Assembly: GCA_903851415.1 (NCBI GenBank)
Contig: CAINOE010000022.1
Coordinates: 1 to 64,000, forward strand
DNA length: 64,000 nucleotides
Direction: 5' to 3'
From: an uncultured Rhodopila sp.
Lineage (GTDB): Bacteria > Pseudomonadota > Alphaproteobacteria > Acetobacterales > Acetobacteraceae
Program-made: the position numbers and the translations under genes
Notes under the pieces: generated by a model
Database searches by the model: none
Seen by the model: the letters and a program-made list of their open reading frames with translations, nothing else
Told to the model about the DNA's origin: nothing
Part shown: positions 33,301 to 41,977 of the stretch, piece by piece
Numbering within the stretch: position 1 is the stretch's first letter
Layout: every line of letters starts with the position of its first letter

Positions 33301-35834
33301 TCACGGGCCACTACGCGGGGAAGCTTGAGGCGGGACAGTATCGGCTGGATGCCGCCAGCCTCGGGCGCAACGACCGTCTGGCATACACCATCGCCCTGAC
33401 CAGCCCGGCGTTGCAGCCCGGCGTGCCGCGAACCGTCGCGCTGCCGTCCACCACCGGTTTCGCGATCGCCGAGGCGCGGGTGGTCAGCCTGACCAGCTTC
33501 GGCAACACCCCGGTGAAGGCAGTGCTCCGCCGCGACGACGGCAGCGTGGTCGCCCGCATCGGCGCGCGGGCGGACGACTGGAACATCGCCGCATCCCGGC
33601 TTTTGCCGGCCGGCCGCTACCGGCTCGACCTCGCCGCCGCCAGTCCGCCGGGTCTGTCGGCGGTCAGCCGGAGCACGCCCGCCGCGACGGATCAGGACGC
33701 CAGCGACAAGGGTGGCGAAGAAAATGAGTCCGAACCCGAGGCTGGCCAGCCGCCTGCGCCGCCCGACAATGACCAGTCCGACGCGGCGAAGCCGGCGGAT
33801 GACGCCCCCGCCGCGGGTAGCCCGTCCACTGAATTGCGCCTGGCACTGCCCGAGGCACTGCCGGCCGTCGCCGCGCCGGCCCGGACGACGGAACTGACCG
33901 GGGCCGGCGTCCATGTCCTGACCCTGGACCAGCCGGCGCCCGGCAAGCTGCTGGTGGCGCAGGCGGCGTCCGGCGCGTCGCTCGTGCTGGCGCTGGAACG
34001 CCGCACGGCCGGCGGCTGGCAGGTCGTGGCCCTGGACGAGAGCACCGCGCCCATCGTCGCCAGCCCGGCGGACGCCGATCAGGCGCCGTGGAGGGTCGAG
34101 GTGTGGACCGTGGATGGAGGCGCGCAATCGATCCGCGTCGCCGCGCGCGGTTTGGACGTTGCGCCCCAGCCGGCGGGCAGCGTGGCGCTGGCGGCGCTCG
34201 AGGACATGCCCGCTGCCGTGGCAGTCGCGCACGTCGCGCTCGATTCGGCGGCTCCGGTGTCGATCGAAGCGGCACCCGGCCTGCTGGCCGGCGGCTGGGC
34301 GGGTCAGCCGCTGGCGCCGCTGAACGGGCCGGTGTTGCCGCAAGCGCGCGATGTCTGGCTGCTCGGACATGAAGCGGGGACGGCGACAGTGGCGGCGCTG
34401 CCCTTGAGCGGAGTCCAGGCCATGATCGTGCCGCCGGGGCAGGTGGCGCAGCTTGGCGCGGTCACGCCGCCGGCAGGCCCCGCGGCAGCGCCGCCGGCAG
34501 GCCATGTGGCGATCTGGCGCGCGGAGGGCGGGTTCGCGCAGCCCGGCCTGGGCGCCGCCGCCGGCATCGCCACATTCTCCGCCGTCGCCCTGGCCGATCG
34601 GCCGGTCGTGTTGCGGAATGCGTCCGGCGATGGGCCGCTGCGGGTGACGCTGACGCGGCTGGACCTGGAACTCCTGCCTGCCCGAACGCTCGATGCGGCG
34701 CTGCAAACCACTCTGCCGCCCGGTTCGGCCCTGCCGCTCAGGTTGCCCGGCGGTGACAAGGTTTTGCAGGCCGATATGGGGGCCGAGGTGGCGGCGTTTG
34801 CCGGGCAGGCCGCGGTTTGGGCGGGCGCGGCACCGGTTTCGCGCTCGCTGCCGGGCGGCTGTACGGACATCCTGCTGGTCAACGCGGGCCGCGCCGCCGC
34901 GCCGGCAAGCCTGGCCTGGCAGCCTGCGCCGCCTGCCGCGCCGCTGCGAGCGGGCAGCGTGCTCAAGCGCTTCTTCGGCGCCGGCGGATCGTTCGAACTG
35001 CCGTTCGACGCGGCGGCCGGCGCCCGTCTGGTCAGCGCGGGCGACGCGAGCCTGACCGCGATCGCGGCGGACGGCGCGGTCCGCCGCGGCCAGGATATCG
35101 TGCTCTCCGGCACCGGGCGGGTGGTGGTTGAGCATGGGACAGGGCCGATCGCGGTTTGGCTCGCGGCCGATGGCGTGTCGCCGTGGCCGGATGCCGCCGT
35201 GCAACAGGTCAGGCCGCCGGCACGGTTGGCGCTGGCCGGTGCCGCGATGGCGCTGGGACTGAACCAGGACTCGCCAAGCCTGCTGCATGTCAGCACCACC
35301 GCTCCGGTTCTGGCGGCTCTGGTGCAGGCTGGGCGAACCGACCCTCCGCGGCTGTTCCCGGCCGGCGCGGAGTTGCATGTCATGCTCGCGGCCGGTGCGG
35401 CGGAACTGCGGCTTTATCCGCCGTCGGACGGTCCGTTGACCGGCAGCCTGATGCTGTCCGCCGAACCCGTCACGCCCATCGGCGAGGGGCTGGGCGCCCC
35501 GGTCAGCGTCGCCCCTGGCCGATCGGCGGTGTTCGCCTTCAGCCTTGCCAAGGCGGCGACCATCGGCGTCGGGGTGCGGGCGGACCCGGACCGCGCCTCT
35601 GTGCGGCTGCTCGACGCGTCCGGGGCGGTGCTCGGGGAGGGCGTGGCGCAACTGCGCGCGCTGCGGGCCGGGCAATACCTGATCGAGGCGCGGGTGCCGC
35701 CGGACTCCGCGCCGGCAATCCTGCGTCCCGCCGTCATCGGCATCACCCCGCGCGGATCGGGACCGCCGCCGGACGTGGCGCAGAAGTATCTCGAACTGGT
35801 TGGGCTGAAGCCCGCGCAAGGAACGACGCCATGA
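30354..35834 (+). CDS. Giant secreted LprI-N-terminal beta-rich protein, A2M partner
   Basis: An 1826-residue exported protein. A signal peptide (MRKLPAYGALLACLAAGVPAARA) is followed by an LprI/DUF1311-type module (IDCGKARSPAEKAICASPELLALDRQVAAAY, residues about 25-100) and a Pro/Ala-rich linker (about 105-160). The remaining 1,650 residues are repetitive beta-type sequence rich in Ala, Gly, Pro and Val; units built on patterns such as PGTYLAVAYGG and AGQYRLDAASLG recur, with an acidic, probably flexible stretch near 33.7 kb. I recognise no enzyme. The stop overlaps the ATG of the alpha-2-macroglobulin gene by four bases, so the two are made together and probably act in the periplasm as a pair, with PBP1C downstream. 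Confidence 0.8.
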   Translation: MRKLPAYGALLACLAAGVPAARAAGIDCGKARSPAEKAICASPELLALDRQVAAAYADALARRPQQKDAMRQDLIRWLKQRDTACALPAADIAPCLTSQLTARLADLAPVATPPPATPPGATAPGGAPPAEALRTAAPAAPPADPPIPPNVTPQGAATLDQTQLAAAEHAETMLRVTSAGRFAIAAKSASGAAIQLIDILTGPGGIAGIAGAQDGRLDALLDVGVYKLRVTSERAAAGAVFLGVTPFHDAAPPAALPQPGFPLAAALRDGEQRAFWLTVPPDGSVRIEAAGRALGDLRLWRDGRELTALEPAAMRVEPVSGHPLTDLRLEGKVEPGTYLAVAYGGPPLAWTDNDPDQTFLLRCGASPALAEGRAGGPMGPFGSEVFDLPAATGLVRLSLPASAAAELRAGDSVATLSRGSREPTVHLAVRPGKTPTVELRAAAGQPFTLQALEQPAATVINRPGTYWVSAVVNGAGGDEVPAGVLLQRSESADKPPRIVAGSVPRVGPGAAWHARFNLRGPTTLLVENTAAGELAVRSSGVSVTQRGQPGVYDLAADYYGLNLTPVDGALGSLDLVAGPPGAAAPPVAAWPPDPVVPFGVQTLGPGQSLQVLGPSAPGVQLGLSARRVPVALAEGPLTVTQAVGSTLAIPVTLAAGGTLAVSEIGGGPIGFGLQETSGGASNVVLPLADHPRTIVLAWRRSISPIPIAAPLPPGTGVALQPGRPASLDLMRDESRGFALTLPQGGLYRVETLGRLRTAGRIATAFIPRLQDAEANGVGQNMLIQQVLRAGAYRVDVTALESAGHLAVSVTPAPVLFGAALSPGGSVRASLPAGSAISFPLAIAEPNRRYRLDVPALGTPWQGRIEDAQGWPMTVAGPLDGITPALPPGDYRLVVSPASADRQVVARLTEMAAAPEITGHGPHRLPFEAPQTAVWREPEARDQPRTPDAWSFDLAGPAGVALDLGDGMTGELHRAGETASIARITGHYAGKLEAGQYRLDAASLGRNDRLAYTIALTSPALQPGVPRTVALPSTTGFAIAEARVVSLTSFGNTPVKAVLRRDDGSVVARIGARADDWNIAASRLLPAGRYRLDLAAASPPGLSAVSRSTPAATDQDASDKGGEENESEPEAGQPPAPPDNDQSDAAKPADDAPAAGSPSTELRLALPEALPAVAAPARTTELTGAGVHVLTLDQPAPGKLLVAQAASGASLVLALERRTAGGWQVVALDESTAPIVASPADADQAPWRVEVWTVDGGAQSIRVAARGLDVAPQPAGSVALAALEDMPAAVAVAHVALDSAAPVSIEAAPGLLAGGWAGQPLAPLNGPVLPQARDVWLLGHEAGTATVAALPLSGVQAMIVPPGQVAQLGAVTPPAGPAAAPPAGHVAIWRAEGGFAQPGLGAAAGIATFSAVALADRPVVLRNASGDGPLRVTLTRLDLELLPARTLDAALQTTLPPGSALPLRLPGGDKVLQADMGAEVAAFAGQAAVWAGAAPVSRSLPGGCTDILLVNAGRAAAPASLAWQPAPPAAPLRAGSVLKRFFGAGGSFELPFDAAAGARLVSAGDASLTAIAADGAVRRGQDIVLSGTGRVVVEHGTGPIAVWLAADGVSPWPDAAVQQVRPPARLALAGAAMALGLNQDSPSLLHVSTTAPVLAALVQAGRTDPPRLFPAGAELHVMLAAGAAELRLYPPSDGPLTGSLMLSAEPVTPIGEGLGAPVSVAPGRSAVFAFSLAKAATIGVGVRADPDRASVRLLDASGAVLGEGVAQLRALRAGQYLIEARVPPDSAPAILRPAVIGITPRGSGPPPDVAQKYLELVGLKPAQGTTP

Positions 35835-38800
35835 CGCTGTTGCGGCTGCTGCCAATCCTCCTGCTGCTATGCGCGACGGCCCGGGCGCAGGTGCCGCCGC
35901 AGCTCGATCGGCTGCAACGGGCCGATGGCACGCATGTCGTGCCGGACCATTTCCTGCGCCGTTGGGACCCGGTGACGATCCTGTTCGATGCCGCCCGCGG
36001 ACCCGCCGAGGGCGGCCCCGAAGATGCGCCCGATCGCCTGGTGTCGCTGAACCCGCCGAAGCCGGGCGCGTGGACCTGGCTCGGCCCGAAGACACTGCAA
36101 TTCCGCCCCGCCGAACCCTGGGAGCCGTTGCGGCGAGAGGTGGTGACGCTGGATGGCACCGCGACGACGCTGGTGCCGCTGCTGCCGGTGCCCACCGCCA
36201 CGGGGCCGGCCAACAGCGACACCGGCACCGCCGATCTCGACACGATCGCACTGCAATTCGACCAGCCGGTCGAAATCGATGCCCTCGCGCGGCTGCTCAC
36301 CATCGAGCTACGAGCCCAGGCCGCCATGGGTGGCGAGCCATCGCAGGTGCTGACGGCGACGGATTTCACCCTGCGTCCGTTGGAACGGAGCGGCCGTGGC
36401 GACAAGCAAACCATTGTCGTGACGCTGCGGCAGCCGATCCCGGACGGCCAGGTCGCGACGTTGCGGCTGCGCCTGTCGGACGAGCCAGGCCTGGATGACC
36501 CGATCTTCGATCTGCCGATCAAGAGCGCCCTGCCGTTCAAGCTGCGCTACGCGCAATGCAACCCCGGATTCTACTGGAACATGGCGGTCGACACCATCGC
36601 GCACTGCCATCCTGTCCGCGATACTCCCGCCCCGCGCGGCATCACCCTACAGTTCACCGCCGTGCCTGAGATGCCCGACATCGTCAAGGCGCGCGACATC
36701 CTGCGCGTCACGCCGCCGGTCGACGGCATGAACGTGAGCGTGGGCATCGGCGGTGACAAAGAGCTGCGGATCACCGGTCACTTCGCCGCCGACCAGGTCT
36801 ACAGCCTCCAGGTCGCCGCCGGAGCCCTGCATGATGCGCGCGGCCGGTCTCTGTCTGAAGCAATCACCTGGCGCTTCAATTTCGAGGCTGACGTACCGGC
36901 GCTGGATTGGGACGTGCCGCAAGGCATCGTCGAACGGCTCGGGCCGCAGATGGTCCCGCTGCGCGGCCGCGGCTATGACCGCGCCGACATCCGCGTGTAT
37001 CCCATCGATCCGCTCAGCCGCGACTTCTGGCCGTTCCCGCGCGCCGGCCTCACGACAAACGACGACACCGCGCCGCCGCTGCCGGGCAACGAGCCACCCC
37101 ACTACACCGACTCGCAGCCGATCGGCGGCGACGCCATGGCGGTTCGGATCGGCGCGCTGGGATCGCCGGCCGCCAGCGAACTGATGACCCTGCCGATCCA
37201 CCGCGGCGGCGAGAATGCCAAGTTCGGGATTGATCTGGCGCCGGTGCTCGCGCGCGTCGCCGGAGCTCAGGCGCCCGGGACCTACCTGGTCGGACTGCGC
37301 GCGGTGGACGGACGCACCCGCCAATGGGCGCGGCTGCAGGTGACCGACCTGTCGCTGAGCACCGTCGATGAGGCGAGCCATGTTCGCTTCGTGGTCACCT
37401 CGCTCGCGACCGCGCAGCCCATCGGCGGGGCCGAGATCCGGCTGGAGGGGCTGCGCGACGGGCATTTCGTCAGCCTCGCCCGGGGCGTCAGCGAGGCGGA
37501 TGGAAGCTGGACCCTGGCCGCGCCGATTGCCCTCGGCCTGGACCGCGAGGAGTCGCAGATCCGCCGCATCGTGGTGGTGAAGGCGACCGACACGCTGGTG
37601 CTGGAGCCTCGCCGCGGCCCGCAGCAATACAGCGCCGAGGCCTGGACCAGGCCGGAGGAGCCGTGGCTCGGCTGGACGACGGACAAGGACCAGTCCGGCC
37701 GCCGTCCGGTCGCACAGACGCTGTGCCATGTCTTCACCGAGCGGCCGATCTACCGGCCGGAGGAACCCGTGCTGATCGCCGGCATCGTGCGGCGCTACCA
37801 GGCGGGCGCGCTGACTTATGCCTCTGGCACCGGACAGGTCCTGGTGACCGGACCCGGCGAACAGGAATGGCGGCTGCCCGTCACCTTGGACGAAATCGGC
37901 GGCTTCCATGTGAAGTTCGACCAGAAGACCGAGGCGACCGGCGACTACGCCATCGAGTACCAGCCTAAGGACGGCCACGGCTGCGGCGCCGTGACAGTGA
38001 AGAAGGAGGCGTATCGCCTGCCGACGTTCGAGGTGGTGCTGAACGGCCCGGCTCATACGCCGCTCGATGCGCCGTTCCAGGTCGATCTGCTGGCCCGTTT
38101 CTTCGCCGGGGGCTTGCTCAGCGACCGTCCGATCACCTGGCGGGTGACGCAGTATCCGTATGTTTGGGCGCCCCCCGGCCGCGAGGGTTTTCTGTTCTCC
38201 TCGGACAGCCGGTTCTCCGGCGACAGCAACTTCCGCACCACGCCGGTGCTGAGCCGCGAGACCAAGACCGACGCCGGCGGTTCGGCGCAGTTGACGCTGG
38301 ACCCGACGATCGAGCCGACGGCGCAGCCGCGGCAGTACCTGGTCGAGGCTACGGTCACCGGCGACGACGACATCCAGGTCCGCGGGGTGCAGCGGGTAAC
38401 CGCACTGCCGCCGTTTGTCCTGGGCGTGAAAGTGCCCCGCTACCTGCCCCGGGTGGGGGCAATCGATCCGGAGATCCTGGCGCTGGACGGCGACGGCAAG
38501 CCGTTGGCCGGGTTGGCGATGACGGTGAAGCTGATCCACCGCCAGTGGAACTCGGTCCTGCAGGCCAGCGACTTCGCGCAAGGCTCGGCCAAGTACCAGA
38601 CCCAGGTGATCGACGAGACGGTCGAGGAGCGGCATGTCAGCAGCACCGCGGAGGCGCTGGCGCAGCATTTCGCCGTCCCGGAGGCCGGCGTCTACCTGGT
38701 CGAAGTGACCGCCTCGGACAAAATCGGACGCACCCAGACGGTGCGGGTCGACCTGTTCATGGCCGGCGATACCCCCGTGACCTGGCAGCACCCGCCTGCC

Positions 38801-41551
38801 GAGACGGTGACCGTCAGCACCGGCAAGGACCGCTACGATCCGGGCGAGACCGCGACCTTGCTGATCCAAAGCCCGTTCCAGACCGCCCGCGCGCTGGCGA
38901 TCACGGAGGAACCGGAGGGACGGTTCCGCTATGACTGGGTGGACATCGCCAATGGCTTCGGGCGCTACGACGTGCCGGTGCGCAAGCAGCAGGTGCCGCG
39001 GCTGGCGGTGCATTTCCTGCTGATGCGCGGGCGGCTGGCGACTCCGCCGGGGCCGATGGCGCCGTTCGACCAGGGCAAGCCGGTGACCCTGGCGGCCACC
39101 AAATGGGTCAACGTCAACCCGACCGACAACCGGGTGATGGTCACCTTGGAGGCGCCGGAGCAGGCCCGCCCGGCGCAGGAGTTCGACCTGGTGCTGCATC
39201 TGGCGGACCCGGCCGGCCACCCGCTGGCGGGCGAGGCAACAGTGTGGATGGTGGACCAGGCGGTGCTCTCGCTGGCCAGGGAGCAGCCGCTGGACCCGAT
39301 CCCCGCCTTCATCGTCGATCGGCCCACCAGGATGGCGGCACGCGACACGCGATCGATGGCGTTCGGCGTGATCCCGCTCAACGAGGCGCCGGGCGGCGAT
39401 GAGGCGGGCGATTTCGGCATGGAGAACATCTCCGTCCGCAAGAATTTCACCCCGGTGCCGCTGTATGTGCCCCGGGTGAAGGTGGGCGCGGACGGGACGG
39501 CGCGGGTGCATGTGAAGCTGCCCGATTCGCTGACGGTGTTCATGCTGCGCGCCAAGGCGGTCAGCGGGCCGGACCGGTTCGGCTTCGGCGCCGGACAGAT
39601 GAAAATCCGCCAGCCGGTGGTGGCGCAGCCGGCGCTGCCGCGGTTCGTGCGTCCCGGCGACGTGTTCACCGCGGGCCTCATCGGCCGCATCGTCGAAGGG
39701 CCGGGCGGAGCGGGCACGGCGGCGATATCGCTGGATCATCTGACCGTGCAGGGGACTCCGCAGCTTGCCGTGAACTGGGACGGCCAGCGCCCGGCCCGCA
39801 CCGACTACACCGTCAGCGTGCCGGAACCGGCGGCCGGGACGACGACAGCGCGGGTGCGGTTCCTGCTGCAACGAACGGCGGACCGTGCGAGCGACGCGGT
39901 GCAGATCGACTTGCCGATCGAGCCGGACCGTCCGGCGGTGCACCGGCGCGAGCTGCTGGCGATCGGTCCGAACGGCGGGTTGGATGTTCCCGCGCTGGCG
40001 GAACCGGCGCGTCCGGCGAGCTATGCGCGCACCGTCACGCTCGCCACGGACCCGGCAGTGCTGAAGCTGATCGCCGGGGCTGGCTTCCTGACGCGGCCGG
40101 CGGTGGGCGGAACCGAGCAGCGCATGGCGCTGGCTCAGGCGGAGCTGGCACTGATGCCGTTCACGCCGATACTCGATGCGGCCGGGCTGCGCGATCGGCT
40201 GGCCGGCGACGTCGCCCTGGCATTGGCGGCCATGAAGCAGACAACCGACGACAACGGCCTGGTGGCGTTCTTCCCGCATGGCGATGGGTGCGTGTGGCTG
40301 ACCGCCAGCGGCTACCGGTTGATGGTGGCCGCGGCCCGGCTCGGTTTGCCGGTGGACAAGCCCACGATGGAGCGGATGGCGAAGGTGCTGACCGCGGCAC
40401 TGCGCAGCGACTACCCGCATCTGCTCAGCCGCGAGGAGACTTATGAGCGGATCACCGCACTGATCGCTCTGGCCGACGGCGGACAGGCGTCCCCGGAATA
40501 CGCCGGGGAGCTGGCCCGGCGGGCTCCGGTCCTGCGCACCGGCGGCCTGGCGGACGTCGCCAACGTGCTGGCGCGCCTGCCGGATGGCGACAGCCGCCTG
40601 CTGGCAAACGTGCTGGAGACTTTGTGGACGCGGGTGAATCTGCTCGCGCGCGAGGGCAAGCCTGTCTATGCCGGGCTGGCCGATACCGGCGGCAGTGCGC
40701 AGATCCTGCCGTCCGAGGCGCGCAGCCTGGCAGAAGTGACCGAGGCGGTGGCAACGGCCACCCCCGATGATCCGCGCCTGATGGTTCTGCGCACCGGACT
40801 GCTGGGATTGGCTGACGGCCAGGGCTGGGGCAGCACCAACGCCACGGCCGCCGCCCTGCGCGCGCTGGCCGCGGCGTGGCGCGCGCCGGACGCGCCGGTG
40901 TCGGCAACGATCGCGATGCCGTCCGGGCCGGTGACCGGGACACTGGACAAGACGCATCCGCTGCTTCAGGCAACCAGCGGTTCGCCAGGGGCTGTCCATG
41001 TGCAGGCGCGGGCGGGACTCGCCGTGCTGGCGGGGACCGACTACGTCCCTGCCGAACCGGGCGCCGCCGCCCGGCCTGACCAGCATGGTTTCGCGCTGAC
41101 CCGGACGCTGTTCCGCGTTCCCGCCGCGCAAGGTGCGGCGCAACCGCCTTTGGCCAGGATCGAGCCGGGTGCTGACGGGGCTGTCCATCTGGCTCCGGGC
41201 GACGTGGTGGAGGAATTGGACGAGGTGGTCACTCCCGAGGACCGTGCCCAGGTCGCGCTGCGTCTGCCGCTGGCCGCCGGGCTGGAGCCGCTGAATCCGG
41301 CGTTGGCGACAGCCACCGCGGATGCCGCGCCGTCCGCTGGCCCGACCTTGGCGCCGTCGTATGCGGCGTACGGGGATGACGAGGTGGTGGCGGTCTGGCT
41401 ATCCCTGCCGAAGGGGACGTATGGATTGCGGACCCGCATGCGCGCGACCACGGCCGGCAGCTATACGCAACCTCCGGCGACGGCGGAGATGCTGTATCAG
41501 CCGGGTGTGTCGGCCGCGACGGGCGGACAGCGCGTCGTTGTGGGGCCATGA
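35831..41551 (+). CDS. Bacterial alpha-2-macroglobulin (YfaS-like), thioester cysteine absent
   Basis: A 1906-residue periplasmic protein with signal peptide MTLLRLLPILLLLCATARAQ. It has the layout of bacterial alpha-2-macroglobulins, which trap proteases: a series of MG domains, the conserved TERPIYRPEEPVLIAGIVR block, the MPDS-like KLPDSLTVFMLRAKAVS block and a C-terminal thioester-domain region (about 1400-1700). The usual thioester motif is Gly-Cys-x-Glu-Gln; here the sequence is AVGGTEQRMALAQ, with Gly1427 where the reactive cysteine should be. Covalent trapping by thioester is therefore not possible, although a physical trap could remain. It is coupled to the 1826-residue gene and followed by DUF2442 and PBP1C genes. 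Confidence 0.92.
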   Translation: MTLLRLLPILLLLCATARAQVPPQLDRLQRADGTHVVPDHFLRRWDPVTILFDAARGPAEGGPEDAPDRLVSLNPPKPGAWTWLGPKTLQFRPAEPWEPLRREVVTLDGTATTLVPLLPVPTATGPANSDTGTADLDTIALQFDQPVEIDALARLLTIELRAQAAMGGEPSQVLTATDFTLRPLERSGRGDKQTIVVTLRQPIPDGQVATLRLRLSDEPGLDDPIFDLPIKSALPFKLRYAQCNPGFYWNMAVDTIAHCHPVRDTPAPRGITLQFTAVPEMPDIVKARDILRVTPPVDGMNVSVGIGGDKELRITGHFAADQVYSLQVAAGALHDARGRSLSEAITWRFNFEADVPALDWDVPQGIVERLGPQMVPLRGRGYDRADIRVYPIDPLSRDFWPFPRAGLTTNDDTAPPLPGNEPPHYTDSQPIGGDAMAVRIGALGSPAASELMTLPIHRGGENAKFGIDLAPVLARVAGAQAPGTYLVGLRAVDGRTRQWARLQVTDLSLSTVDEASHVRFVVTSLATAQPIGGAEIRLEGLRDGHFVSLARGVSEADGSWTLAAPIALGLDREESQIRRIVVVKATDTLVLEPRRGPQQYSAEAWTRPEEPWLGWTTDKDQSGRRPVAQTLCHVFTERPIYRPEEPVLIAGIVRRYQAGALTYASGTGQVLVTGPGEQEWRLPVTLDEIGGFHVKFDQKTEATGDYAIEYQPKDGHGCGAVTVKKEAYRLPTFEVVLNGPAHTPLDAPFQVDLLARFFAGGLLSDRPITWRVTQYPYVWAPPGREGFLFSSDSRFSGDSNFRTTPVLSRETKTDAGGSAQLTLDPTIEPTAQPRQYLVEATVTGDDDIQVRGVQRVTALPPFVLGVKVPRYLPRVGAIDPEILALDGDGKPLAGLAMTVKLIHRQWNSVLQASDFAQGSAKYQTQVIDETVEERHVSSTAEALAQHFAVPEAGVYLVEVTASDKIGRTQTVRVDLFMAGDTPVTWQHPPAETVTVSTGKDRYDPGETATLLIQSPFQTARALAITEEPEGRFRYDWVDIANGFGRYDVPVRKQQVPRLAVHFLLMRGRLATPPGPMAPFDQGKPVTLAATKWVNVNPTDNRVMVTLEAPEQARPAQEFDLVLHLADPAGHPLAGEATVWMVDQAVLSLAREQPLDPIPAFIVDRPTRMAARDTRSMAFGVIPLNEAPGGDEAGDFGMENISVRKNFTPVPLYVPRVKVGADGTARVHVKLPDSLTVFMLRAKAVSGPDRFGFGAGQMKIRQPVVAQPALPRFVRPGDVFTAGLIGRIVEGPGGAGTAAISLDHLTVQGTPQLAVNWDGQRPARTDYTVSVPEPAAGTTTARVRFLLQRTADRASDAVQIDLPIEPDRPAVHRRELLAIGPNGGLDVPALAEPARPASYARTVTLATDPAVLKLIAGAGFLTRPAVGGTEQRMALAQAELALMPFTPILDAAGLRDRLAGDVALALAAMKQTTDDNGLVAFFPHGDGCVWLTASGYRLMVAAARLGLPVDKPTMERMAKVLTAALRSDYPHLLSREETYERITALIALADGGQASPEYAGELARRAPVLRTGGLADVANVLARLPDGDSRLLANVLETLWTRVNLLAREGKPVYAGLADTGGSAQILPSEARSLAEVTEAVATATPDDPRLMVLRTGLLGLADGQGWGSTNATAAALRALAAAWRAPDAPVSATIAMPSGPVTGTLDKTHPLLQATSGSPGAVHVQARAGLAVLAGTDYVPAEPGAAARPDQHGFALTRTLFRVPAAQGAAQPPLARIEPGADGAVHLAPGDVVEELDEVVTPEDRAQVALRLPLAAGLEPLNPALATATADAAPSAGPTLAPSYAAYGDDEVVAVWLSLPKGTYGLRTRMRATTAGSYTQPPATAEMLYQPGVSAATGGQRVVVGP

Positions 41552-41617
41552 CGGGGCGGACCATGCCATGGGGCCACGGTCGCTGCCGCGCCACGGCCAA
41601 AGGGTCGAGGACTGAAC

Positions 41618-41938
41618 ATGCTGTATCGGATCGATAACGCTGTCGCCCACCCGGACCGCACCGTGACCGTGACCTGGTCGGACGGCGTCGCCGCCGTCGT
41701 GGATCTGAACCCGGTGATCGCGAGGGGGAATGTGTTCGCGCCCATGCAGGATGGTGCCTACTTCGTGGAGCACATGCGGATCGCGCCGGACCGTCCGGGC
41801 CTCGAATGGCCGAACCGCGTCGATCTGTCAGCGGACGGGTTGCGGTTTCGAGCGTTTCCCGCCGAGGCTGAAGCCGAGTTCAGCGCGCCGGTTGCCCGAG
41901 CGGGCGCCGGGTCACCGGCGCTCGTTCCCGGGCCGTAA
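41618..41938 (+). CDS. DUF2442 domain protein
   Basis: A 106-residue protein. The N-terminal 80 residues match DUF2442: VTVTWSDGVAAVVDLNPVIARGNVFAPMQD and FVEHMRIAPDRPGLEWPNRVDLSAD. The tail is Ala/Pro-rich. DUF2442 proteins are small, often paired with DUF4160 toxin-like proteins, but no such partner is present. Here the gene lies between the macroglobulin gene and pbpC on the same strand, so it is probably only a passenger of the transcript. Confidence 0.78.
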   Translation: MLYRIDNAVAHPDRTVTVTWSDGVAAVVDLNPVIARGNVFAPMQDGAYFVEHMRIAPDRPGLEWPNRVDLSADGLRFRAFPAEAEAEFSAPVARAGAGSPALVPGP

Positions 41939-41977
41939 CCGCTCCCCGAATCACGCGATGAAGCCCAAGGGCCGCGC

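Noticed and set aside
33006-36251. A 1,081-codon minus-strand open frame spanning two plus-strand genes
   Set aside because: Arg-rich low-complexity product running across the junction of two coupled genes; explained by the codon bias of the opposite strand.
36647-41188. A 1,513-codon open frame on the minus strand across the alpha-2-macroglobulin gene
   Set aside because: It is the antisense shadow of a GC-rich coding region. The product is Arg/Gln/His/Gly-rich with no domain, while the plus-strand frame has a signal peptide and clear family motifs.
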